Part shown: piece by piece, positions 17,618 through 25,234 of the stretch
Layout: every line of letters starts with the position of its first letter
Numbering within the stretch: position 1 is the stretch's first letter
DNA from: Saccharothrix saharensis
GTDB taxonomy: Bacteria; Actinomycetota; Actinomycetes; Mycobacteriales; Pseudonocardiaceae
Assembly (NCBI RefSeq): GCF_006716745.1
Contig: NZ_VFPP01000001.1
Location: 2,480,001-2,544,000 of the forward strand
DNA length: 64,000 bases
Direction: 5' to 3'
Translations under genes and position numbers: made by a program
Notes under the pieces: generated by a model
Database searches by the model: none
The model's input: only the letters and a program-made list of their open reading frames with translations
What the model was told of the DNA's origin: nothing

Positions 17618-19108
17618 TCACGAAGGCGAGTACCCCGGTGCCCGCCGCGCGTCCGCCGCCCGCTCGAACGCCGCCGCGATCCCGAGGACACGGGCGTCCG
17701 CGCCGTGCCCGGCCATGAACGAGACCCCGATCGGCAACGACCCGGCGAACCCGGCCGGCACCGTCGCGTTCGGGTACCCGGACACCGCCGCCGGCGTCGA
17801 GGACCCCAACTCGTACGCGTCACCGCGGCCGTACTCGGTCCGCCACGCGGGCCCGTTCGTCGGCGCCATGATCACGTCCAGCCGGTGCCCGGCCAGCACC
17901 TCGTCGATCGACCGGCGGGCGAGCGAGGTCGCGGTGCGGCGCTGCTCGACGTACCCCGGATCGGTGATCGGCGGTGCCTTCGCCGCCTCCAGGAACAGCT
18001 CCTGCCCGAACTTGCCCAACTCGACCGGGTCGGCCTCGTTGAACGCGATCAGCTCCGCCAGCGTCTTCGGCGCGCCCGGCCGCGTCCTCAGGTACCGCTC
18101 CAGGTCGTGCTTGAACTCCGTGATCAACGCGGGGAACTCGACCGCCCCCACCTCGGCCTGGTACGGCAGCTCCACCTCGACCACCACCGCGCCGGACCGC
18201 CGCAGCACGTCCACCGCCTCCCGCACCACCCGGTCCGCTTCGGCGTTGCGCCCCGCGAGGCGCCACACGCCGACCCTTTTGCCGCGCAACGTCGCCGACC
18301 CGAGGCCCGCCGCGTAGTCGACACCCCTGCCCTCCAACGCGGACATGAGGATCGCCGCGTCCACCACGTGCCGCGCCATCGGGCCCGCCGTGTCCTGCCG
18401 CGACGAGATCGGCACGACGCCGTCGCCGCTGACCCGGCCGAGCGTCGGCTTGAGCCCGACCACGCCGTTCTGCCCCGCCGGGCACACGATCGAGCCGTCG
18501 GTCTCCGTGCCGACCGCGACCTGCGCCAACGACGCCGCCACCGCCGCGCCCGAGCCGGACGACGAGCCGCACGGGTTGCGGTCGAGGACGTGCGGGTTGT
18601 TGGTCTGCCCGCCCACCGCGGACCACCCGGACGTGGACGTCGTGGAGCGGAAGTTCGCCCACTCCGACAGGTTCGTCTTGCCCAGCACCACCGCACCGGC
18701 CGCACGCAGCCGGCGCACCAGTTCGGCGTCGTCGCGCGGCGGTACGCGCAGGGCGCGTGACCCGGCCGTCGTGCCCGTGCTCCTGGTGTCGATGTTGTCC
18801 TTGAGCAGCACCGGGATGCCGTCCATCGGCCCCCTGGCGCGTCCCTGCCGACGCCGCCGGTCGCTCTCCGCGGCTTGGGCGAGCGCTTCGGGGTTCACCG
18901 CGACCACCGACCGCACCTTCCGGTCGACGGTCTCGATGCGCCGCAGGTAGGCGCGGGTGAGGTCGACGGCGGTGAGGGTGCCCGCGTCCAGGCGGCGGAC
19001 CAGCTGCGGGATGGTCGCCGCGTCCAGGTCCTCGACCGGACGGGTGTGGGCGTTGGCCGGCGGGGCGGCGACGAGCACGCACAACAGGGCCGCGAGCAGG
19101 GATCGCAT
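17618..19108 (-). CDS. Secreted amidase (amidase signature family)
   Basis: 496 aa from the ATG at 19108, with GGGGTG as ribosome site; a GTG three codons earlier is an alternative. Residues 1-20 are a signal peptide ending ANA. The amidase-signature Ser-cisSer-Lys triad is visible: Lys in GIPVLLKDNID, and the two serines in the GSSSGSGAAVAASLAQVAVG and GTETDGSI segments. The family cleaves amide bonds of small molecules, peptides or acylated amines; a secreted member suggests extracellular substrates. It precedes the dehydrogenase gene on the same strand by 35 bases and could be cotranscribed with it. A short perfect palindrome lies just upstream of the start. Confidence 0.9.
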   Translation of the reverse strand: MRSLLAALLCVLVAAPPANAHTRPVEDLDAATIPQLVRRLDAGTLTAVDLTRAYLRRIETVDRKVRSVVAVNPEALAQAAESDRRRRQGRARGPMDGIPVLLKDNIDTRSTGTTAGSRALRVPPRDDAELVRRLRAAGAVVLGKTNLSEWANFRSTTSTSGWSAVGGQTNNPHVLDRNPCGSSSGSGAAVAASLAQVAVGTETDGSIVCPAGQNGVVGLKPTLGRVSGDGVVPISSRQDTAGPMARHVVDAAILMSALEGRGVDYAAGLGSATLRGKRVGVWRLAGRNAEADRVVREAVDVLRRSGAVVVEVELPYQAEVGAVEFPALITEFKHDLERYLRTRPGAPKTLAELIAFNEADPVELGKFGQELFLEAAKAPPITDPGYVEQRRTATSLARRSIDEVLAGHRLDVIMAPTNGPAWRTEYGRGDAYELGSSTPAAVSGYPNATVPAGFAGSLPIGVSFMAGHGADARVLGIAAAFERAADARRAPGYSPS

Positions 19109-19125
19109 GGTGGTCACCCCAGTCC

Positions 19126-19140
19126 CGGGAACCGTTCCCG
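19126..19140. promoter_or_regulatory. Palindrome upstream of amidase gene
   Basis: CGGGAAC-C-GTTCCCG is a perfect 7+7 inverted repeat 18 bases before the amidase start. It could be a repressor site or part of the 5' untranslated region. Confidence 0.35.
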
Positions 19141-19169
19141 GTCAACCCTCCGTTGGTCGGGCCTTCGGC

Positions 19170-19361
19170 CTACCTCGGCGCTCCGGACTCCCCCGACGCG
19201 CCTCCACCCGACGTGGTGCCTTCGCCGACCCGGGCGTGCAGCCGGGCCCGGATCTCGTCCGGCGTGTAGGCGCGACGCTTGCGCTCCGCCCGCGCGATCA
19301 CCACCCCGGTCGCCGCGACACCCGCGACACCGGCCAGTCCGAGCAGCTTCCACCACCGCAT
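19170..19361 (-). CDS. Small single-helix membrane protein
   Basis: 63 aa from the ATG at 19361. An N-terminal membrane helix (about residues 5-22, rich in Gly/Ala/Val) is followed by a basic stretch AERKRRAYTPDEIRARLHAR, placing the tail in the cytoplasm. Similar small proteins of this pattern occur widely in actinobacteria without known function. It is divergent from the C92-type hydrolase gene 17 bases away and lies downstream of no obvious partner. Confidence 0.65.
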   Translation of the reverse strand: MRWWKLLGLAGVAGVAATGVVIARAERKRRAYTPDEIRARLHARVGEGTTSGGGASGESGAPR

Positions 19362-19378
19362 CTGCCTAGGCTACCGGG

Positions 19379-20014
19379 ATGGCTGGAACGAAGATCGGTC
19401 TGGACGAGGCGGTCGAGCTCACCCGAACCGGTGACGTCTGGTTGTTCCGCGGCAGCTCGGTGGCCGACCGCGCGATCCGCGTGACCACGAACAGCCCGGT
19501 CAACCACGTGGGCATGACCGTCGCGGTCGAGGACCTGCCGCCGTTGATGTGGCACGCCGAACTGGGCCGCTCGCTGCCGGACGTGTGGACCGGCACGCAC
19601 CACCGCGGCGTGCAGCTGCACGACCTGCGGGACGCGGTGCTGGTGTGGGCGCGCAAGTACGGGCAACGCGCGTGGTTGCGGCAGCTCGACCGGCCGACGA
19701 CCCGGGAGCAGGACGACGCCGTGCTGAAGACCGTGGCCCGGCTGAACGGCACGCCGTTCCCGTCGACCGCGCGGTTGGCGAGCCGGTGGCTGCGCGGGCG
19801 ATTGCCGAACCTGCGCAAGTCGTCGGACGCCACGCTGGAAACGGCCTACTGCGCGGAGGTGGTGGCCGTGACGTACGAGGCGATGGGGTTGCTGCCGTCC
19901 GGCCGGCGGGCGAACTGGTACGACCCGGGCCGCTTCTGGAGCGGGGACGAACTGGACCTCTCGGACGGGGCACGGCTGGGCGAGGAGATCGCCGTGGAGA
20001 TCCCCTCCCCGTGA
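19379..20014 (+). CDS. YiiX/C92-type permuted papain-like amidase or peptidase
   Basis: 211 aa from the ATG at 19379, no signal peptide. The fold of the NlpC/P60-related permuted papain-like (YaeF/YiiX, C92) group is suggested by GDVWLFRGSS near the start, the catalytic His in PVNHVGMTVA (about residue 42) and the catalytic Cys in ETAYCAEVVAVTYEAMG. These enzymes cleave amide or thioester bonds of lipids or peptides. The LPPLMWHAELG segment completes the pattern. The lack of a secretion signal suggests a cytosolic role. It stands before a lipoprotein gene with a 70-base gap. Confidence 0.75.
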   Translation: MAGTKIGLDEAVELTRTGDVWLFRGSSVADRAIRVTTNSPVNHVGMTVAVEDLPPLMWHAELGRSLPDVWTGTHHRGVQLHDLRDAVLVWARKYGQRAWLRQLDRPTTREQDDAVLKTVARLNGTPFPSTARLASRWLRGRLPNLRKSSDATLETAYCAEVVAVTYEAMGLLPSGRRANWYDPGRFWSGDELDLSDGARLGEEIAVEIPSP

Positions 20015-20084
20015 CCGAGCCGCCACCGGCTCCGGGCTTCCTCGAAAACGCGCGTGCCGAAGCGCCCACCGCCCTACCATTCGG

Positions 20085-21047
20085 GTGGTGAACAAGCGTT
20101 CGAGCGTGCCGCTGGCCGCTGTCACCGTCCTGCTGGTCGGGTGCGCCGCCCTGTCGGCCGGGTGCTCGGCCGAAGCCGACGGCGCGCCGCCCACTCCCGG
20201 CACCGGGCTGCTGGGCGCGCTGGCGGACGTGCGGGCCACCGCCGAGTCGTCCGTGCTGGTCGAGTACGGCGACGTGGCGGCCGTGCGGGCGCTGCTGGCC
20301 GCGGACGCCGAGCGCTTCGGCGGCCTCCGGGGCTACGGCTACTCCGACCTCGCCGGGCACAGCCGCGTGCTGCCCGACCTGGTCGGCTTCGACCCGGCGG
20401 CGGCCACCACGGCGTTGCGGGTCGGGCAGCCGCCGACGTGGGCCGCCGTGCTGCGGATGGACGTCGACGTGGCGGCGGTGGACGCGAAGCTCCAGGCGCT
20501 CGGCGGCCGCAAGGGCGGCTCCGGCACGTGGACCACCGGCCCGGACCACGAGATCGACCCGGACGGGCCGCTGGCGGAGGCCGGGATCGTGACCGGGTTC
20601 CAGCAGGTCCGCGTGCAGGCCGGCGCGGTGACGCACGCCCCCGCCGGTGAGGCGTTGAAGTGGGTCACCGAACCGGCCGGTGACAACTCGCTCGCCGCCG
20701 ACCCGATGATCGGCGAACTGGCCCGGTGCCTCGGCGAGGTGTCGGCCGCCGTGATCAGCAAGCCGAAGAGCGGGCTGCCGGTGGCCGCGGGCGTGCGGAC
20801 CGCCGCCGACGGCGGGACGACCGAGGTGGTGTGCGTGCCCGACGAGAACCCCAACGCGCTCATGGACCTGGTGCGCACCAACCTCGAATCCGAGCCGTGG
20901 TCCGCGACGCTGCCCGGCGCGACCGTCGACCAACCCGCCGACCAGACCGGTGTCGTGCGGGTGCTCGCGCCGGCCGCGCCGGACGTCCGGGTCGGTCGGG
21001 TGCTGGTGGCGTCGCAGCGCGGCGAGCTGCCGACGTTGTTCGACTGA
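20085..21047 (+). CDS. Lipoprotein of unknown function
   Basis: 320 aa from a GTG at 20085, or the adjacent GTG at 20088. The signal peptide has Lys-Arg at the start, a Val/Leu core and the lipobox Leu-Ser-Ala-Gly-Cys near residue 27. The mature protein is acidic and Ala-rich, with two widely spaced Cys (ARCLGEV and VVCVPDE) consistent with one disulfide. Segments such as LVGFDPAAATTALRVG and GDVAAVRALLA suggest an alpha/beta domain. I recognise no named family, though exported proteins of this plan are common in actinomycetes. It meets the convergent exporter operon 22 bases past its stop. Confidence 0.75.
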   Translation: MVNKRSSVPLAAVTVLLVGCAALSAGCSAEADGAPPTPGTGLLGALADVRATAESSVLVEYGDVAAVRALLAADAERFGGLRGYGYSDLAGHSRVLPDLVGFDPAAATTALRVGQPPTWAAVLRMDVDVAAVDAKLQALGGRKGGSGTWTTGPDHEIDPDGPLAEAGIVTGFQQVRVQAGAVTHAPAGEALKWVTEPAGDNSLAADPMIGELARCLGEVSAAVISKPKSGLPVAAGVRTAADGGTTEVVCVPDENPNALMDLVRTNLESEPWSATLPGATVDQPADQTGVVRVLAPAAPDVRVGRVLVASQRGELPTLFD

Positions 21048-21069
21048 CCACGACCGCCCTCGGCGACCG

Positions 21070-21921
21070 TCAGTCGAAGCGCTGCGCCACCTGTTCACGC
21101 CGGGCCGCGACCGACGACCCCGACTCGCGCCGCGCCATGCGGCGCAGCACCACCGATGCCAGGGCGAACCCCACCACCGCCCAGACACCCAGCACGAGCA
21201 CCGTCTCCCCGTGCCGCCACGACCCACCGATCTCGGCCGCCGCCACCGCGTCCGGCAGCAGCGCGGACCTCAGGCCGAGCCCCATCCAGTACAACGGGAA
21301 CGCCTGGCCGACCCACTGCGACCACTCCGGCAGCGCGGTGATCGGGTAGAACACGCCCGACACCGCCACCAGCGCCATGAGCAGGAGGGTGACGAACCCG
21401 AGGCTCTGGGTGTTGCCGAACACCGCGCCCAGGATCGCCCCGATCGGCAGCACCGCGAGCAGGCCGAGCCCGAGCACCCACACCAACGTCACCCACGTGG
21501 ACACGCGGCCCGGCCGCAGGCCGTCGAACAGCAGCATCGCGGGGACGAGGACGAGCAGGACCACGGCCACCGCCATCGCCGCCTTGCCCAGCACCTTGCC
21601 GACCACGTAGGCCGGCACCCCGTTCGGCGTCGCCTTCGCCCGCAGGAGCGTGCCGTCCTCGCGGTCCATGGTCAGCGTCATCGCGAGCCCCACCAACCCG
21701 GTGAACACGGCGTTCATGGCGAGGATGCCGGGCACGGCCTGCGCGCCGAGCGGGAAGTCGACGCCGGGTATCGCGCCGTCGCCGAACGCGTACATCACGA
21801 TCAGCGCCACCACGGGCAGCCACAGCCAGCCCATCAGCTCGCCCGCGTTCGTCATGGTGTGCCCGAACTCGATCCGGCCGCGCCGCACCCCGGCGCGGAC
21901 CGCCACCGCACGGCCGTTCAC
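21070..21921 (-). CDS. ABC-2 type transporter permease
   Basis: 283 aa from a GTG at 21921 that overlaps the ATPase stop (GTGA). About six membrane helices are visible, with the ABC-2 pattern: an N-terminal amphipathic stretch, a first helix near residue 33, FTGLVGLAMTLTMDREDGTLLRAKATP at the cytosolic coupling loop, and VSGVFYPITALPEWSQWVGQAFPLYW in the last extracytoplasmic re-entrant region. This family exports drugs, lipids or polysaccharides. Second gene of a two-gene operon, controlled in all likelihood by the divergent two-headed MerR regulator. Confidence 0.9.
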   Translation of the reverse strand: MNGRAVAVRAGVRRGRIEFGHTMTNAGELMGWLWLPVVALIVMYAFGDGAIPGVDFPLGAQAVPGILAMNAVFTGLVGLAMTLTMDREDGTLLRAKATPNGVPAYVVGKVLGKAAMAVAVVLLVLVPAMLLFDGLRPGRVSTWVTLVWVLGLGLLAVLPIGAILGAVFGNTQSLGFVTLLLMALVAVSGVFYPITALPEWSQWVGQAFPLYWMGLGLRSALLPDAVAAAEIGGSWRHGETVLVLGVWAVVGFALASVVLRRMARRESGSSVAARREQVAQRFD

Positions 21922-22808
21922 GCGCTCACCGCCACGTGCTCGGAGTCGCGCACCAGCGCCAGGTACACCTCTTCCAGGCTCGCGCGCCGCACTTCGAGGT
22001 CGTCCACCGCCTCGCCGTGCTCGGCGAACAGCTCCCGCACGTACGAGGTGGAGTCGGCAGTCGACAGCACGTGCTCCACCCCGTCCAGCCGGTAGCGGAC
22101 CTCGGCCTCGCCGGCGATGCGGTCGGCCAGCTCGGCGGCGGTGCCGTCGGCGACCACGCGCCCGGACACCAGGATGACGATGCGGTCGGCCAGCTTCTCC
22201 GCCTCGGTCAGGTCGTGGGTGGTGAGCAGGATGGCGGTGCCGGTCAGGCGGCCCACCACCTCGTGGAACCCCCGTCGCGCCTCGGGGTCGAAGCCGACCG
22301 TCGGCTCGTCCAGGAACAGCAGGTCGGGGTGCCCGATCAGGCCGACCGCGACGTCCAACCGCCGCCGCTGCCCGCCGGACAGCGCGCCGACCCTCTTGTC
22401 GGCGTGGTCGGTGAGGCCGACCAGCCCGATCAGCTCGTCCGGGTCGAACACCCGCTCGCGGTAGGGCTCGTAGAACAGGGTGAGGTAGGACAGCAACTCC
22501 CGCACCCGCCACCGGCCGTGGTCGCGCCACGACTGGAGCACCACGCCCAAGCGGGCCCGCCACGCCTCGTCACCGCGGTCGGGGTCCACACCCAGCACGC
22601 TCACCTCCCCGCCCGACCGCTTGCGGAAGCCCTCCAGGATCTCGATGGTCGTGGTCTTGCCCGCGCCGTTGGGCCCGAGCAGCGCGACCACCTCGCCCGG
22701 TCCGACGGTCAGGTCCACCCCCTTCAGCACGTCGGTGGAGCCGTAGCGCATGCGCAGGTCCCGCGTGTGCACGACCGGCGATTCCCGCTGGTTGTCGCTG
22801 GTTTTCAT
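21918..22808 (-). CDS. ABC transporter ATP-binding protein (ABC-2 exporter, DrrA-like)
   Basis: 296 aa from the ATG at 22808. Motifs: Walker A GPNGAGKTTT, Q-loop VVLQSWRDHG, signature LSGGQRRRLDVAVGL, Walker B LLFLDEPTVGFD and switch His in TTHDLTEAEKLAD. A C-terminal extension after residue 215 (VVADGTAAELADRI through LEVRRASLEEVYLAL) matches the DrrA-type regulatory tail. Pairs with the following permease to form a drug or lipid exporter at the cytoplasmic membrane. Its start is 105 bases from the MerR gene, with two similar dyads in the gap. Confidence 0.93.
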   Translation of the reverse strand: MKTSDNQRESPVVHTRDLRMRYGSTDVLKGVDLTVGPGEVVALLGPNGAGKTTTIEILEGFRKRSGGEVSVLGVDPDRGDEAWRARLGVVLQSWRDHGRWRVRELLSYLTLFYEPYRERVFDPDELIGLVGLTDHADKRVGALSGGQRRRLDVAVGLIGHPDLLFLDEPTVGFDPEARRGFHEVVGRLTGTAILLTTHDLTEAEKLADRIVILVSGRVVADGTAAELADRIAGEAEVRYRLDGVEHVLSTADSTSYVRELFAEHGEAVDDLEVRRASLEEVYLALVRDSEHVAVSA

Positions 22809-22809
22809 G

Positions 22810-22829
22810 CTTCAACCGTATCGTTGAAG
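22810..22829. promoter_or_regulatory. Dyad operator 1 (CTTCAAC-N6-GTTGAAG)
   Basis: A perfect 7-bp inverted repeat starting 2 bases upstream of the exporter ATPase ATG, in the short AT-richer gap to the divergent MerR-type gene. It shares TTCAA/TTGAA arms with the dyad at 22880-22896. Confidence 0.55.
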
Positions 22830-22879
22830 TACCCTGTTTAAGGTTGTGCCGAGTTCCCCCGGGAACCTCGGCCGCAACC

Positions 22880-22896
22880 TTCAAATTCCCGTTGAA
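22880..22896. promoter_or_regulatory. Dyad operator 2 (TTCAA-N7-TTGAA)
   Basis: Second copy of the same arms, 16 bases before the MerR-type start codon. Two copies flanking the shared promoter suit a regulator that controls both itself and the exporter. Confidence 0.5.
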
Positions 22897-22912
22897 CGTG
22901 AGGGCGGTCGGC

Positions 22913-23629
22913 GTGGGGCTTCGCCCGGTGGATCTGGCCCGCGCCGCGGGCATCTCGGCCCAGCAGGTGCGCAACTACCTCGCCGACGGCGTGCTGCCAC
23001 CCGCCGAACGCTCGGCGGCCGGGTACCGGGTGTTCGACGAGCGGCACCGGCAGGCGGTGACGACGTACCGGGCGCTGGGTCGCGGCTACGGGTGGGACGC
23101 CGCCAAGGCCATCATGCGCTCGATCCACGCGGGCGCGCCCGACCCGGCACTGGCCCGGCTCGACGCCCTGCACGCGGCGGCGCACGAGCAGCGGCTGGCG
23201 CTGCGGGCGACAGCCGAGGCGTTGGAGGCGGTGGCGCTGGAGGCGGTGGCCGGGCACCCGCCGGACACCGTGCCGCGGACCGGGTTGCGGGTCGGCGAGG
23301 TCGCGGCGCGGCTGGGTGTGCGGCCGTCGGCGTTGCGGGTGTGGGAGTCGGCCGGCCTGCTGCTGCCCGGGCGCGACACCGACGGGCACCGCCGGTTCGG
23401 CCCGACCGACCTGCGCGACGCCCGCCTGGTGGCGACGCTGCGGCAGAGCCGCTACCCGCTGCCCGCGATCAAGCCGATCATGGACGAGTTCCGCAGCTCG
23501 GGCGGCGCGGACGCGTTGCGGGCCGCGATCACCGCGCGGGAGGCCGAACTGGGCCGGCGGGCCAGGGCGATGCTGACCGCGGCCGCCGCCCTGGACGGCT
23601 ACCTGGCCGTGGTCAGCCCGGCTTCGTAG
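22913..23629 (+). CDS. Regulator with two MerR-type DNA-binding domains in one chain
   Basis: 238 aa from a GTG at 22913 (AGGGCGG ribosome site; a GTG at 22898 is possible). Two MerR winged-helix domains are visible: residues about 1-65 (LRPVDLARAAGISAQQVRNY, then AAGYRVFDERH) and about 125-195 (LRVGEVAARLGVRPSALRVW, then TDGHRRFGPTDL). A helical linker rich in Ala/Leu/Glu separates them. Ordinary MerR regulators have one such domain and dimerise by a coiled coil, so this chain may read a dyad as a monomer, or bind two sites. No conserved Cys cluster, so a metal is unlikely; the exported drug is the likely inducer. It overlaps the convergent response-regulator gene by 31 bases. Confidence 0.82.
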   Translation: MGLRPVDLARAAGISAQQVRNYLADGVLPPAERSAAGYRVFDERHRQAVTTYRALGRGYGWDAAKAIMRSIHAGAPDPALARLDALHAAAHEQRLALRATAEALEAVALEAVAGHPPDTVPRTGLRVGEVAARLGVRPSALRVWESAGLLLPGRDTDGHRRFGPTDLRDARLVATLRQSRYPLPAIKPIMDEFRSSGGADALRAAITAREAELGRRARAMLTAAAALDGYLAVVSPAS

Positions 23630-24255
23630 GCCACGATCGCGGCCTGGACCCGGTTGGCCACGTCGAGGCGGTGCAGGATCGCGCTGACGTGCGCCTTCAC
23701 CGTGCCCTCGACCAGGGTCAGGCGGCGGGCGATCTCCTGGTTGGACAGCCCCTCCCCGACCAGCGCCAGCACCTCGCGCTCCCGTCCGGTGAGGGCGGCG
23801 ACCCGGTGGCGGGCGTCGTCGTGGCGGGTGAGCCGACCGCCGCGCAGGTCGGCCACCACGCGGAGGGCGATCCTGGGTGACAGGTAGGCCGCGCCGTCGG
23901 CCACCGCGCGCACGCCGATCAGGAGTTCCCGGGGGTCCGCGGCCTTGAGCAGGAAGCCGTTCGCCCCTTCACCCAACGCCCGCGCCACGTACTCGTCCTC
24001 GTCGAACGTCGTCAGCATCACGACCGCGACGTCCGGTGCGGCCCGCCGGAGCTCGGCGGCGGCGGCCAGGCCGTCCAGGCGGGGCATGCGGATGTCGAGC
24101 AGCGCCACGTCGGGCCGGTGGACGCGGGCCAGCTCGACCGCTTCCCGCCCGTCGACGGCCTCGGCGACCACGTCGATGCCCGGGTCGGTGTCCAGGATCG
24201 CCTTCACGCCGGCGCGGACCATCGCCTCGTCGTCGGCGAGCAGCACGCGGATCAC
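23599..24255 (-). CDS. NarL/FixJ-family response regulator
   Basis: 218 aa from a GTG at 24255 overlapping the kinase stop in GTGA. The receiver domain has the acidic pair (LLADDEAMV), the phospho-acceptor Asp in VALLDIRMP, the Thr in VMLTTFDEDEY and the Lys in FLLKAADPREL. Residues about 150-210 are a LuxR-type helix-turn-helix (LTGREREVLALVGEGLSNQE, TVKAHVSAILHRLDVANRV). It acts as a DNA-binding activator or repressor after phosphorylation by the adjacent kinase. Last gene of the hydrolase/kinase/regulator operon; its final 31 bases lie antisense to the MerR-type gene. Confidence 0.93.
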   Translation of the reverse strand: MIRVLLADDEAMVRAGVKAILDTDPGIDVVAEAVDGREAVELARVHRPDVALLDIRMPRLDGLAAAAELRRAAPDVAVVMLTTFDEDEYVARALGEGANGFLLKAADPRELLIGVRAVADGAAYLSPRIALRVVADLRGGRLTRHDDARHRVAALTGREREVLALVGEGLSNQEIARRLTLVEGTVKAHVSAILHRLDVANRVQAAIVAYEAGLTTAR

Positions 24256-25232
24256 GCCCCACCTCCCCGGGGCAGCCGGGCCGTCACGGTGAACCGGCCG
24301 TCGACCACGCCCGACCGCAGCGTGCCACCGAGCAGCCGGACCCGTTCCGCCAACCCCTCCAGCCCACTGCCGCCGTCGCCGGCGGGTTCCCGGTCGACCG
24401 GGTTGGTCACGGTCACCACCACGTCCTCCATCCCGGCGACCTCCACGGTCACGGGCGCGCCGGGCGCGTGCCGCGCGGCGTTCGTCAACGCCTCCTGCAC
24501 GACCCGGTGCACGGCCCGGTCCGTCAACGACGGCAGCTCGGCCGGGTCGCCGGTCCGGGTCAGCACCACCGGCAGGCCCGCCTGCGCCGCCCGTGCCACC
24601 AACGCCTCCACCGTCTCGTCGGGCGGTTCGAGCGTCGTGGGCCCCTCCCGCAGGACGCCCACCGTGCGCCGCAGCCGGTCGGTGGCGGTCACCGCCGAGG
24701 CGCGCAGACCGGCCGCCGCCGCGCGGGTCGACTCGGTCTCGGCGGTCAGCTCCAACGCGCCCGCCCGCAGCGCGATCAACGCCAGCTCGTGGCCGAGCGA
24801 GTCGTGCATGTCGGCCGCGATGCGGGTCCGCTCCCGCAGGCGGGCGCGTTCGGCGACCAGCTCCTGCGCCCGTTCCAACTGCACAATCCGCTCCCGCCCC
24901 ACGGTGATCAGCTCGGCCTGCTGCCGCCGGAACCGGCCGGCGAGCCACGGCAGCACGACGGACAGGCCGAGGCTCGCGAACGCGCCGACGCCTTCCCAGA
25001 TCCGCCACGCCGCGATGCCCACCCCGACCACCGCCACCGCACCCACGACCAGGCCGCCGCGGTGCACCGGCAGGTGCCTGCCGTGCAGGTGGAGCAGCAC
25101 GGCCAACACCGGGTACAGCAGTTGCCGCCACGCGGGCAGCGCGTCGGTGGCCACCCCGTTCAGCAGACCCGCGAGCGCGAGGGCCGCGAGGAGCGTGGCG
25201 TTGCGCATGGTGCGGAGATTACCGACCGGCAT
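24252..25232 (-). CDS. NarL-system sensor histidine kinase (HisKA_3 type)
   Basis: 326 aa from an ATG at 25232, two bases after the hydrolase stop; an ATG at 25208 (318 aa) is the alternative. Several short membrane helices lie at about residues 10-130, without a sizeable external sensor domain. The dimerisation/phospho-acceptor box is RIAADMHDSLGHELALIALRAG, with His in the usual HDSLGH context. The ATP-binding domain has the N-box VVQEALTNAARHAPG and the G-boxes around GDGGSGLEGLAERVRLLGG. It phosphorylates the regulator encoded next. Joined in an operon with a serine hydrolase, hinting at a cell-envelope signal. Confidence 0.9.
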   Translation of the reverse strand: MPVGNLRTMRNATLLAALALAGLLNGVATDALPAWRQLLYPVLAVLLHLHGRHLPVHRGGLVVGAVAVVGVGIAAWRIWEGVGAFASLGLSVVLPWLAGRFRRQQAELITVGRERIVQLERAQELVAERARLRERTRIAADMHDSLGHELALIALRAGALELTAETESTRAAAAGLRASAVTATDRLRRTVGVLREGPTTLEPPDETVEALVARAAQAGLPVVLTRTGDPAELPSLTDRAVHRVVQEALTNAARHAPGAPVTVEVAGMEDVVVTVTNPVDREPAGDGGSGLEGLAERVRLLGGTLRSGVVDGRFTVTARLPRGGGA

Positions 25233-25234
25233 CC

